From Stercorarius parasiticus (lineage: Eukaryota; Chordata; Aves; Charadriiformes; Stercorariidae): a DNA stretch of 64,000 nt. Under the pieces are notes generated by a model that was given only the letters and a program-made list of their open reading frames with translations, was not told the DNA's origin and made no database searches. Shown piece after piece: positions 33,701 through 41,150 of the stretch. A program made the position numbers and the translations under genes. The stretch is from NCBI GenBank assembly GCA_013396915.1, contig VWZL01003401.1, positions 806,958-870,957 of the forward strand, read 5' to 3'. The stretch's first letter is position 1; each line of letters opens with the position of its first letter.

Positions 33701-36328
33701 CTTCCTTCCCACTAAACTTGTAGGTGTTAGATTGTGTTTTGAAAAGAGATAATGACGGTGGCATATCTAAATAAGCGTTACCTTGTCTTTGTATTTCAGC
33801 ACAAACCCACGTTAATCCAAAGCAGCACAGTGCTGATAAAGATGAGCTCTGTCAGAAAAGCATCCCAAAGAAGGAGCATAGTGTGAAAGAAATCCTGAAA
33901 ATGGAATCCAATCCTCCAAAAGGAAAGGACTTCTTCCAGACCAACATTTCACCAGTTACTCCAGAAAAAGACTTGGATGATTTGCGTAAGAACTATAGCC
34001 CGGAGAGGTGTTTCTTCCCTCGAGTTGTCTACCCAATCCGACCTCACATTCCAGAAGACTATCTGAAAGCTTCCTTAGCGTATGGGATGGACAGACCCAG
34101 CTACATTACTCACTCGCCCATCCAGACGTCTACGACACCGAGTCCTTCTGGGAGGAGCAGCCCAGACCAAAGTTTAAAAAGTTCAAGCCCTCACAGCAGT
34201 CCAGGGGTCACGGTTTCGCCTCTGGCACCTGCTTCCCAAGAGCACAGAGAGCCATACTCTTACTTGAACGGATCATATGGCTCAGAAGGATTGGGGTCTT
34301 ATCCTGGATACGCACCCCCTGGCCACCTCCCACCTGCCTTTCTACCATCCTATAGCCCCCACTACCCCAAATTCCTGTTACCTCCGTTCAATATGAGCTG
34401 TAATAACCTGAGCGCTTTGAACAATATCAATGGCATCAACAATTTCAATCTCTTCCCAAGGATGTATCCTCTGTATGGCAACCTGCTCAGCGGAGGCAGC
34501 CTTTCCCACCACATGTTGAACCCCACCACGCTCCCCAGTTCACTGCCCAGTGAAGGAGGCCGTCGATTGCTGCAGCCTGATCATCCGAGAGACTTCCTCA
34601 TACCAGCACCTAACAGTGCCTTCTCTATCACGGGCGCTGCTGCCAGCATGAAGGACAAGCCATGCAGCCCCACCAGCGGGTCACCCACAGCTGGTACAGC
34701 AGCCAGTTCAGAACACATAATGCAACCTAAACCTACCTCAGTGGTGTTGGCTGCCACCGGCGGTGAAGAAGCCATGAATCTCATTAAAAGTAAGAGGAAT
34801 GTGACCGGTTACAAAACCCTCCCATACCCACTGAAGAAGCAGAACGGGAAGATCAAGTATGAATGCAACGTTTGCTCCAAGACCTTTGGCCAGCTCTCCA
34901 ACCTGAAGGTAGGCAGTGGAGAATAAGACACGAGCCTTCTTGGAAGGTGCTGGTTTCTCCCTATAGATTAGGAAAAACAGGGACAGACCTCCCTTGCTTG
35001 TTAGGCTATTTATCATATTGGGCTTAATACAGCACACCCCAGCAGGAAGGCATGGTTGTAAAGACGGTGTTTTAATACTGATGCCGCCTAATTAACTAGA
35101 TAACATTGTATTTTGGCAACGGGAGTCTTCTTCTAACTTTAGGAAACATCTGAAAGTACTTTTGTTACAGTACTGGAAACTGCAAATTGTTAATTGCTTT
35201 GTTTCTCCCTAGGTGCACCTCCGAGTACACAGCGGAGAGAGACCCTTTAAATGCCAGACTTGCAATAAAGGCTTCACGCAGCTGGCTCACCTCCAGAAGC
35301 ACTATCTGGTACACACGGGAGAGAAACCCCACGAGTGTCAGGTACGTAACACGCGCCACAGAGACAACTTCACTTCCCTTGGAGGCTGATGGCATGGCAG
35401 GGCTGGCGCAGAGCCCGTGCGGCGTGCAGGGAGGGCTGCGCGACAAACCCTGGGCGGCTCAGGGCTGGAGTCCGTATCGCAGCCCTTCCCAGCCCTGTGA
35501 GGCAGCAGGGTTGCCTTTAGCCTGCTGGAGCAACATCTGCCTGATACGGTTTTGCCGCTGGCCATACTCGAAATACTGTTCAGCAATATTTAAATAAAAA
35601 AGGTGGGGAATTTTTTTTCCCCCCTTTGTGAGAAAGTGTGAAGATATAAAAAGCTGCTGCTTCATCGTGCCGTCTCCTCCTAGGTGTCTGTGATTTAAAC
35701 CATAAAATCCCCTCCCACTCATTCACTGTTTCTCTGCCACCCCCCACATTAGGTTTGTCACAAGCGGTTCAGCAGCACCAGCAATCTCAAAACCCACCTG
35801 CGGCTCCACTCTGGAGAGAAGCCTTACCAGTGCAAGCTCTGCCCCGCCAAATTCACCCAGTTTGTGCACCTGAAGCTGCACAAGCGTCTCCACACCCGGG
35901 AACGTCCCCATAAATGCATCCACTGCCACAAGAGCTACATTCACCTCTGCAGCCTCCAGGTCCACCTGAAGGGCAACTGCCCCGTCGCCCCTGCCTCCGG
36001 CCTCTCCATGGAGGACCTGAATCGAATCAATGAGGAGATCGAGAAGTTCGACATCAGTGACAATGCTGACAAGTTGGAAGAAGTGGAGGACAATATCGAC
36101 TTGACATCGATTGTGGAGAAGGATATACTGACCATGCTCAGGAGGGAAATGGAAGGAGCTAATCTGAAAGTGTCTCTACAGAGGAACCTGGGAAATGGAC
36201 TTATCTCCTCAGGATGCAACCTTTACGAGTCGTCAGATATGTCAATTATGAAGTTGCCTCACGGTCACCCACTACCTCTGTTACCTGTAAAGGTCAAGCA
36301 AGAAACAGTTGAACCGATGGACCCTTAA
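15585..36328 (+). CDS. PRDM1: PR domain zinc finger protein 1 (PRDM1/BLIMP-1), spliced CDS
   Basis: This transcriptional repressor drives plasma-cell differentiation and is required in germ cells, T cells, retina and other lineages in vertebrates. It binds GAAAG-containing sites and recruits corepressors in the nucleus. Six coding exons join in phase to 789 residues, equal to the mammalian isoform that begins MKMD. Visible in order: an acidic N-terminus; the PR/SET domain, about 47-168, with NWMRYVN at 121-127; a Pro/Ser-rich middle, about 190-535; C2H2 fingers at 539-561, 567-589, 595-617 and 623-645; a fifth C2HC finger with Cys653, Cys656, His669 and Cys674; an acidic stretch after the fingers; and a C-terminal VKQE motif whose Lys780 matches the mammalian sumoylated lysine. 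All finger ligands are intact and there is no frameshift. The start at 15585 has A at -3; the next ATG (15591, Met3) has the better context (A at -3, G at +4). Confidence 0.97.
17988..17999. promoter_or_regulatory. Palindromic MARE (MAF/BACH/AP-1 candidate)
   Basis: TGCTGAGTCAGC is 12 bases of the 13-base T-MARE palindrome TGCTGA(C/G)TCAGCA; only the last base differs. MAF-BACH and MAF-NRF heterodimers bind this site, and BACH2 is a known repressor of PRDM1 in mammalian B cells. It lies in intron 2, 35 bases before a tandem-duplicated homeodomain-like element. The near-perfect match makes chance less likely, but use in vivo is inferred. Confidence 0.5.
18034..18089. repeat. 30-base tandem duplication with ATGATTAG cores
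   Basis: Two copies, 18034-18059 and 18064-18089, are offset by exactly 30 bases and match at about 22 of 26 positions. Both keep an uninterrupted CTGTCATGATTAG. The shared core holds homeodomain-type TGATTAG. The divergent part lies at the 5' side, so the 3' core may be under constraint or simply be a recent partial duplication. Confidence 0.8.
19200..19751 (+). promoter_or_regulatory. Intronic CpG island with downstream donor (candidate alternative first exon)
   Basis: From about 19.2 to 19.62 kb the sequence is very GC-rich with dense CpG and a (CCG)n run, unlike the rest of intron 2. A consensus donor, GGG|GTAAGT, follows position 19751. A transcript starting here could splice to exon 3 at 22482. 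The two AUG codons near the donor (19669, 19692) hit stops within five codons, so such an exon would be noncoding and translation would have to begin inside the PR domain. Long open frames on both strands reflect base composition only. Confidence 0.35.
22482..22601 (+). CDS. PRDM1: PRDM1 exon 3 (PR domain)
   Basis: The acceptor CTTCTTGTAG and the donor CGG|GTAAGC bound 120 bases, 40 codons, phase 0 at both ends. It encodes residues 62-101, including [13 protein letters not shown] and [20 protein letters not shown], the first half of the PR/SET fold. Because exons 2 and 3 together encode exactly residues 1-101, transcripts starting after exon 3 would lack the same 101 residues missing from human PRDM1-beta. 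Confidence 0.97.
22602..25773 (+). other. PRDM1: Intron 3 of PRDM1
   Basis: This 3.2 kb intron has canonical ends. It contains a GC-rich patch at about 24.08-24.38 kb with an NF-E2-type site and a following consensus donor, a second GC-rich stretch at about 24.56-24.66 kb, and an A/T-rich 3' end with TATATAT just before exon 4. No other exon is supported. Confidence 0.9.
24080..24379 (+). promoter_or_regulatory. GC-rich patch in intron 3 with donor (candidate PRDM1-beta promoter region)
   Basis: About 300 bases of elevated GC and CpG contain TGACTCAGCA (24187-24196, an NF-E2/MARE-type site) and are followed by a good donor, GAG|GTGAGC, after 24379. In human, PRDM1-beta starts from an internal promoter in the intron before exon 4 and lacks the first 101 residues. 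This patch is the best positional candidate for a counterpart. The frame that enters exon 4 in phase is open back to a stop at 24269-24271 but has no AUG, so the protein would start within exon 4. This is inference. Confidence 0.3.
25774..26026 (+). CDS. PRDM1: PRDM1 exon 4 (PR domain, second half)
   Basis: The acceptor CTCTATTCCAG precedes 25774 and the donor CTCA|GTAAGT follows 26026. It encodes residues 102-185 plus the first base of codon 186, with the PR-domain hallmarks [28 protein letters not shown] and [19 protein letters not shown]. The PR fold of PRDM1 lacks established histone methyltransferase activity. The frame is also open for 18 codons upstream of the acceptor, from an ATG at 25720. 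Confidence 0.97.
26027..33799 (+). other. PRDM1: Intron 4 of PRDM1
   Basis: At 7.8 kb this is the longest intron, with GTAAGT and TGTATTTCAG ends. It holds a perfect ISRE/PRDM1-type site at 30034-30047 and a short TATAT-type microsatellite near 32.90 kb. In mouse numbering it corresponds to intron 5, which contains conserved noncoding elements bound by IRF4. No additional exon is supported on either strand. Confidence 0.9.
30034..30047 (-). promoter_or_regulatory. ISRE/PRDM1 consensus site in intron 4
   Basis: CAGTTTCACTTTCT reads on the minus strand as AGAAAGTGAAACTG, a perfect ISRE (GAAANNGAAAC) that also fits the PRDM1 motif core. IRF4 activates mammalian PRDM1 through intronic and downstream elements, and PRDM1 and IRFs compete for shared sites. 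Position and quality make it a good candidate intronic control site, possibly autoregulatory. Binding is inferred. Confidence 0.5.
33800..34908 (+). CDS. PRDM1: PRDM1 exon 5 (Pro/Ser-rich region and first half of finger 1)
   Basis: The acceptor TGTATTTCAG precedes 33800 and the donor AAG|GTAGGC follows 34908. It supplies two bases of Thr186 and runs to Lys555. It encodes the long low-complexity linker with YPRVVYPI-like, [17 protein letters not shown] and [15 protein letters not shown] motifs, used in mammals for corepressor contacts, and then [20 protein letters not shown]. It closes with the Cys541/Cys544 half of zinc finger 1. All of it aligns well with the mammalian protein. Confidence 0.97.
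34909..35212 (+). other. PRDM1: Intron 5 of PRDM1 (304 bases)
   Basis: A short intron that splits zinc finger 1 between its Cys pair and His pair, in phase 0, with GTAGGC and TTTCTCCCTAG ends. I see nothing else in it. Confidence 0.95.
35213..35341 (+). CDS. PRDM1: PRDM1 exon 6 (fingers 1-3, skippable in frame)
   Basis: Exactly 129 bases, 43 codons, phase 0 at both ends, encoding residues 556-598: the His pair of finger 1, all of finger 2 (567-589) and the first Cys of finger 3. The mouse counterpart (exon 7 in mouse numbering) is skipped in the delta-7 isoform. Skipping here would keep the frame but disable fingers 1-3, which include those that contact DNA. Confidence 0.97.
35342..35752 (+). 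other. PRDM1: Intron 6 of PRDM1 (411 bases)
   Basis: A short intron splitting finger 3 after its first Cys, with a GTACGT donor and a CCCCCACATTAG acceptor. The pyrimidine tract is C-rich rather than T-rich. I see nothing else in it. Confidence 0.95.
35753..36328 (+). CDS. PRDM1: PRDM1 exon 7 (fingers 3-5, C-terminus, stop)
   Basis: It encodes residues 599-789 and the TAA at 36326-36328. It contains the rest of finger 3, finger 4 (Cys625, Cys628, His641, His645) and the C2HC finger 5. An acidic Asp/Glu-rich stretch follows ([20 protein letters not shown]), then [15 protein letters not shown] and the terminal [19 protein letters not shown] tail (here LPVKVKQ...), with sumoylation motif VKQE at 779-782. 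A let-7-type CTACCTC occurs within the coding sequence at 36272-36278. Confidence 0.97.
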   Translation, partial: VCHKRFSSTSNLKTHLRLHSGEKPYQCKLCPAKFTQFVHLKLHKRLHTRERPHKCIHCHKSYIHLCSLQVHLKGNCPVAPASGLSMEDLNRINEEIEKFDISDNADKLEEVEDNIDLTSIVEKDILTMLRREMEGANLKVSLQRNLGNGLISSGCNLYESSDMSIMKLPHGHPLPLLPVKVKQETVEPMDP

Positions 36329-36498
36329 GACTTTTTGGCAAAGTGATTTTTTTTTTTTTTTTTTTATTTATGAGTTGGCAAGTCAGGGTGCCTGTAGCAG
36401 TTGCTTGTACATAGTTTCAATGCTGCAAAGCAATCTTGGCTTACAGTAGTTTCCCTACGCTCTCCAGCTGAAAGAAGGAACTCCAAAGTTACTGTTTT

Positions 36499-36505
36499 CT
36501 CAGGG
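36499..36505 (+). promoter_or_regulatory. miR-125 seed match in 3' UTR
   Basis: CTCAGGG is a 7mer-m8 match to miR-125a/b. It sits in the part of the UTR conserved with mammals. miR-125b repression of PRDM1 is reported in human B cells. Confidence 0.5.
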
Positions 36506-36642
36506 CATAAAAAGGGGCAAAGGACTGTGCGTTGCCTCGCCAGTTACTAAAAGACAATCATCTATCCATAATTATTTTTTCAATGATAGTACTTCATAAT
36601 TTATTATGCAATTAATCATTCTAAAAGCAATAATTAGGAAAA

Positions 36643-36650
36643 TGTTTACA
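36643..36650 (+). promoter_or_regulatory. miR-30 8mer seed match in 3' UTR
   Basis: TGTTTACA is an 8mer match to the miR-30 family, located in the AT-rich conserved block. Use in this species is inferred. Confidence 0.45.
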
Positions 36651-37134
36651 ATGACTGGAAAATTCATTGTAATTTTTACTTTAAATGTTTTTATTTTTTG
36701 TTTTATGGCCATTCGTTGTAGATACTTTTTTCTGCACATCTGTTTTAAGAACCTAAGATTGGGGTTTCAGTAAATGTGTTTTATGTACCAATGTCTTTTA
36801 AACAAACATCATTTTTCCTATTGCCAAAGTTGGACATTTTGACATACAGAATCCTAGGTCCGTTGGTTTGAAAAAAAAAAAAAAAAGCTGTGTACTTTTA
36901 TGTGCAAATCACCCCACTGGGAATTGAAAAGGAAAAAAAAAAAAATAAACCCAGAGTAGCAGCAAGCTGGGGAAGAAACTGCTGCCCCTGCCTCTCTGAG
37001 GACAGGAGAGAGATTCTTCTGCCTGCAGCTCTACCCGGAACAGATGTGGCACAGCAAACACCGACCTGCCATGGACAATACCACGGGTTTTTAGAAAACA
37101 GCTGTAGCCCCACAGATTGTCACGTATCTTTATG

Positions 37135-37141
37135 ACCAAAG
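37135..37141 (+). promoter_or_regulatory. miR-9 seed match in 3' UTR
   Basis: ACCAAAG is a 7mer-m8 match to miR-9, a reported regulator of human PRDM1. The human UTR has several miR-9 sites; I found one here. Confidence 0.4.
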
Positions 37142-37279
37142 GAATGCATCAGCTTAAAGTGGCTCTTCCAAAAGAAAAATCTCACTTACGTTGTTTGTTT
37201 CCAAAAAAGCAGTTTAAAAGCAAACACACAAATTTTCTTAATATTTTGCCTGAAAGGAAGTTTTTGGCAGACTTCTTTC

Positions 37280-37284
<5 letters not shown>

Positions 37285-37313
<29 letters not shown>

Positions 37314-37350
37314 GGCCAAAGCCTTCCAAGGGAAAAAAAAAAAAAAAAAA
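37285..37350 (+). repeat. T29 / A18 inverted homopolymer pair in the 3' UTR
   Basis: T29 at 37285-37313 and A18 at 37333-37350 are separated by 19 bases (37314-37332). In RNA they could pair as a long U-A hairpin of up to 18 pairs, or with 11 spare U as a partial U-A-U triplex. Homopolymer lengths in an assembly are unreliable. Confidence 0.8.
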
Positions 37351-37534
37351 GATGGTCAGATTCCCTGAGAAAGAAGGGGTTCGGTTTTACTTGTATTTTC
37401 CTCTCCCACTTTGCCTGGGTAAAAGTGGGGAACAAAGTCCTTTCCTGGCACATAACATTTTTTTTTCTTCCTTCCTGTACAACTCAGATTTTTCTCAGTA
37501 TTTGTGTTTGTACATTTTGTGGTTAATTTAATTA

Positions 37535-37540
37535 AATAAA
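37535..37540 (+). terminator. PRDM1: Proximal poly(A) signal AATAAA
   Basis: A canonical hexamer followed by an A-run and then TTGTTG-containing sequence. Its use would shorten the UTR by about 300 bases and remove the let-7 match at 37574. Usage is uncertain. Confidence 0.35.
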
Positions 37541-37573
37541 AAAAAGGGCATTGCAAAGTTGTTGAACAACAAT

Positions 37574-37580
37574 TACCTCA
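37574..37580 (+). promoter_or_regulatory. let-7 seed match (7mer-A1) in distal 3' UTR
   Basis: TACCTCA matches let-7 nucleotides 2-7 with A opposite position 1. let-7 is reported to repress human PRDM1. It lies between the two poly(A) signals, so only the longer UTR would contain it. Confidence 0.35.
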
Positions 37581-37740
37581 GTGCTTGTGTCCAGTGGTGC
37601 AGACAATGCTGTTTTATCTAAATGCTTTGCTACTTTAGAGAAGAAACCAAAATGTGCACAGGGAAAGATAGAATGCACGTCCTTTTATCTTTTTGTTTTG
37701 CTAAGCCCAAAGATGATATGGTGATGTTTGAGGTGTAGCA

Positions 37741-37816
37741 AAGAATACATGTATATTTATAGATATATTTATACCACTATACTATATATGTATATGTATA
37801 TATATTTATACCACTT
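37741..37816 (+). repeat. AT-rich microsatellite with direct repeat
   Basis: TATA-type alternation in which TATATTTATACCACT occurs twice, near 37762-37776 and 37801-37815. The human PRDM1 3' UTR also has a (TA)n tract, at a different position. Confidence 0.7.
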
Positions 37817-37837
37817 AAGTTGTGAGCCAAACCATGT

Positions 37838-37843
37838 AATAAA
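37838..37843 (+). terminator. PRDM1: Poly(A) signal AATAAA (likely main)
   Basis: A canonical AATAAA followed within 30 bases by U- and GU-rich sequence (TTTTTCATCTAAGTGTG). It is the most plausible end of the PRDM1 transcript. Confidence 0.5.
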
Positions 37844-37860
37844 ACCTATTTTTCATCTAA

Positions 37861-40846
37861 GTGTGAAAATCAAATGTTATCCAGTTCTGCATATTACCAG
37901 TGACCTCAAACCCAGAAGGTTGTACCAAGGCATTTAGCGCTTGCCAGCGCGCGCGCAGCTGCCCAGGTGACGCCCGAGCTTCCAAACACCTTACATGGAT
38001 AACGTCACCCACGCGTGGCGTCTCGGCCAATTCGGTGGGAGCCACTCTGTTTGCAGGACGAGGTGGGGGTCACGGCTCCCCTGCGTACTCGTTGGGGTGG
38101 GGGGAGAAGGAGGCGGGTGGTCAGTGAACAAAACAGCCAGAAAAATGTAACTGAAAGAACTTGAAAAGAAGCCAAATACGAGCCGCGCGCGGTGTGTTCA
38201 CGAAACACAGCAACAGGCAGGGCAGGAGTTAGTTGGGATGAGCCCCTCGTCTCGTTTTGCCCTGCCATTAACGAGTTGCACAGTCAACGCGCATAAGTAT
38301 AAGTAGCATTATTACACACCTCCCCTCCATGTGTATCTTTTTGTCTGGTTATATTAAAAATTTTAAAATAGCCCGCTTCAGCAGTCCAGGATTCGGAGAC
38401 CTTTTTTTTTCCAGCAAACTTCATTTTAATGCCTTCTGTTAAAAAAAAACCAAACACAACAATCCTGAAATATGTGTCTCTCAACACAGCTTTTGAAGGA
38501 CTACAGTTCATTACATTTCCACTCCTGCAAATTGTGAGGCTGACATCTTTTAAATGTAGCAATAGTTCATAAATATAGTACGTACTTGTAGGATAAACCA
38601 AAGTATCACTACTCTGTCACTGGACACACACTTTTCCTATTATTTGCCTGTAGTGCTTTCTTGTATTTGATACAAATTTTACAAGAATTTATATGCATCA
38701 GCTTTAAGAATTGTTACTTCTCTTTACTGTTTCCCCCTTCCCTTAGAAGTTTTACATGTGAATGTAGCAACAATCAACAGTGTTTTGGGGTTGGTGTTTT
38801 TTTTTTGTCTCTCTCGAGAAAGACTCTGACCAAAGTTAACAGGCTTTTTACTTCGCTAGAACAACAAACTATCATATGTTTACGTATTGGTTTACATCAT
38901 TATTTATGTGCAAATTGTCAAATGTAAATTAAATATAAGTGTTCATTGCTTTACTGACGCTTCCCTTGTCTTCAATCTCTCTGCGCTGGCTGTGTCCTTC
39001 CCCTCCCGGCCGCAAACAGGGGCTGGGCCAAGGGCGAGGATGGCTCCCAACATGCCGACTTCTGCCCTTGTGGGCTCTGATTTTCCGTGATGGATCGTTG
39101 CGAACAGCGATGCCAGAGCCGAATGCCCTGGCTTTGTTAATTACGGCTTTGTTCATTACGGCGCTGGCTTCAGTTTTAGCCAATACCTTAAAAAAAAAAA
39201 AACCAAGGATTTTTTTAAAAAACCCAAGAATTTTCAGTGTTTCGATGGAACTACTTGAATGCTATCTGCCTGGCAGATATGTGACCAGGGTTCTCATTTA
39301 CATATTTCCAAATGATTGTCATTTCTGGCCTGAAACCCTAACCACTGGGACCACAATGACACACTCAAAATGTCAGCGTGAGACCACTTAAGTCCTGTAT
39401 CAGCGTGGTGGGAACTGCATTCAAAACAAATGTGGATCTGTTTTCACCGCTCACGGCCGAGACGCGAACTTAAAGCCGGGAGAAGGTCCGAGGGTCCCTT
39501 CCCCACCACCTCGGCCAAAAAGTAACAGCAGGCCGGGATGCCCCAGAAAAAAAGCTAATTCCACATTTGCTACTTCCATCGTTTAGCGTGAGATCGAAAC
39601 CAGAGAGGCCATGTGCTGCCCTGCCCTACCTGAACGTTAAAGAAATAATGTTCCTGCTCATATTGAGACACTCAGCGCCGTATGATGTTTTAAAAGTTAT
39701 TTCACTGTCCTCTTAAAAAATTCATTTAAACATCTGTCTCAAGAATTTGAAATACTGCCAACACCGAACTGTGGAGTTAAGAAAACCAGAGCACTGTTGT
39801 CATAAACGTGCCAAATGCAGCATGTTATATTCCTATAGTCGACAGAGCTATTGCTGTAATAATTTTTTTAAAAAAACATAGGATAACCGTTGCCACCATA
39901 AATCATACTTCATTACTTGGCAAAGCGTTCCGTTGCGCTGGAGAGTTATGTCCTGGGGACACTTGTAAGCTTTAGAAGATGTTTAATAAAACACATTACA
40001 TAAAAAGACAATGCACGTTATAGATCACAGCCTCGCCAGGCCGAGCCCGGCAGCTGCTGCCTTGGTTTCTGGCAGCCCCCGGAGCCGGCTGGAAGCAAAC
40101 AGAAATGCGGCGGGTTTCAGCCATGGCAACACCACCACCAGCAGGCCGGCTAACCGCCACAGCCGTAGCAAGGGGCAGGGACCTGGGGGAAAGCTCGTCG
40201 TTTTGGGTCCTGCCATGAAAACGCAGGCCTGCAAGGCCATGTGCCCCCAGCGCACGGCCATGGGTGGCTGGCAGGCAGGCAGGCTCCATGTCCACCTTGC
40301 CACCATCAGCGTGAAAATGTTGGGGGACCAAGCGTGATGGGGCCTGGAAGGCGATGTGCCCTTTCCTTCCACGGCTTTGCCAGCTGCTTTGCCAGGGGAT
40401 GGGGCAAATTACAGCCGAGATGATAGGCTCAAACACAGATTTAAGGAGGATCCTGCCCTTCTGGCTGGTTTATAAAGCCCGGTGTCTCTCAGCTGGGTGC
40501 TGGGGGAGACACCGCTAATTCCCAGCGTGGACAATTAGGACCTTGAGGTCGAAAACTGAAGAAGTGACTCACTGAGGGGGTATGAGCCCTTCGGGTTCAA
40601 ATCAGCGGCTGCCGGTGCACGGCTGCATCCCAACACGTGCTGGGACCGCGCTCCGCGCGGGATGCAGCCCAAAACCTTTGCTGTTGTTCAGAGGCGTTAC
40701 ATTAGAGCGAGGGAAATAGTTGTGGCTGTAATTAAAGGCAGCCAGGAAACACTTGGCTAATTACTGCGTGAGTCGGGGCTGAGTGGATGCGGTGCGGCTG
40801 AGGAATGCGCCCGTCACCAGGCAGGTATCTGCAAAACACAAGCCGT
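37861..40846. other. Downstream intergenic DNA
   Basis: No gene seen. Contents include a GC-rich patch near 37.94-38.20 kb, several A or T homopolymers, an AATAAA at 39985-39990 that could serve a longer PRDM1 transcript, and a GC-rich stretch at 40.02-40.30 kb. Open frames here are short and unrecognised. Confidence 0.55.
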
Positions 40847-41150
40847 CATAGAATCATAGAATTGTCCAGGTTGGAAGGGACCTTTAAGATCATCGAGTCC
40901 AACCATCAACTGAACGCTGCCAAAACCACCACTAAACCATGTCCCTCAGCACCACGTCTACCCGTCTTTTAAATACCTCTAGGGATGGTGACTCAACCAC
41001 TTCCCTGGGCAGCCTGTTCCAATGCTTGACAACCCTTTTGGTGAAGAAATTTTTCCTAACATCAGATCTAAACCTCCCCTGGCACAACTTGAGGTCGTTT
41101 CCTCCTGTCCTATCGCCTGTCACTTGGGAGAAGAGAAACTTTTCCTAATA
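40847..41150 (-). mobile_element. CR1 LINE, 5'-truncated 3' end (copy 1)
   Basis: The + strand begins TCATAGAATCATAGAATTG, the reverse complement of the CR1 3'-terminal octamer repeat, followed by the typical GGTTGGAAGGGACC. The minus strand still reads the end of the CR1 ORF2 polyprotein (41123-40932) with [20 protein letters not shown] and SLEVFKRR. Only about 300 bases remain, so the copy is dead on arrival, as most CR1 insertions are. Its residues differ from copy 2, suggesting a different CR1 subfamily. Confidence 0.93.

Larger units (their letters stand above)
36329..37860 (+). other. PRDM1: PRDM1 3' UTR (3' end inferred)
   Basis: The first 350 bases contain stretches I recognise as shared with the mammalian PRDM1 3' UTR, such as GAAGGAACTCCAAAGTTACT and the AT-rich block around 36566-36670. 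It carries T19 at 36347-36365, A16 at 36871-36886, a T29/A18 pair at 37285-37350, an AT microsatellite and several microRNA seed matches. The end is placed about 17 bases after the AATAAA at 37838; an end further downstream (AATAAA at 39985) is possible. Confidence 0.7.

Noticed and set aside
40590..40606. GGGTTCAAATCAG as a tRNA B-box
   Set aside because: It lacks the conserved final CC, and no A-box or cloverleaf arms lie at the required distance upstream.
40932..41123. Open frame that could be mistaken for a host protein
   Set aside because: It is the C-terminal end of CR1 ORF2 inside a truncated LINE. The same applies to 56305-56586.
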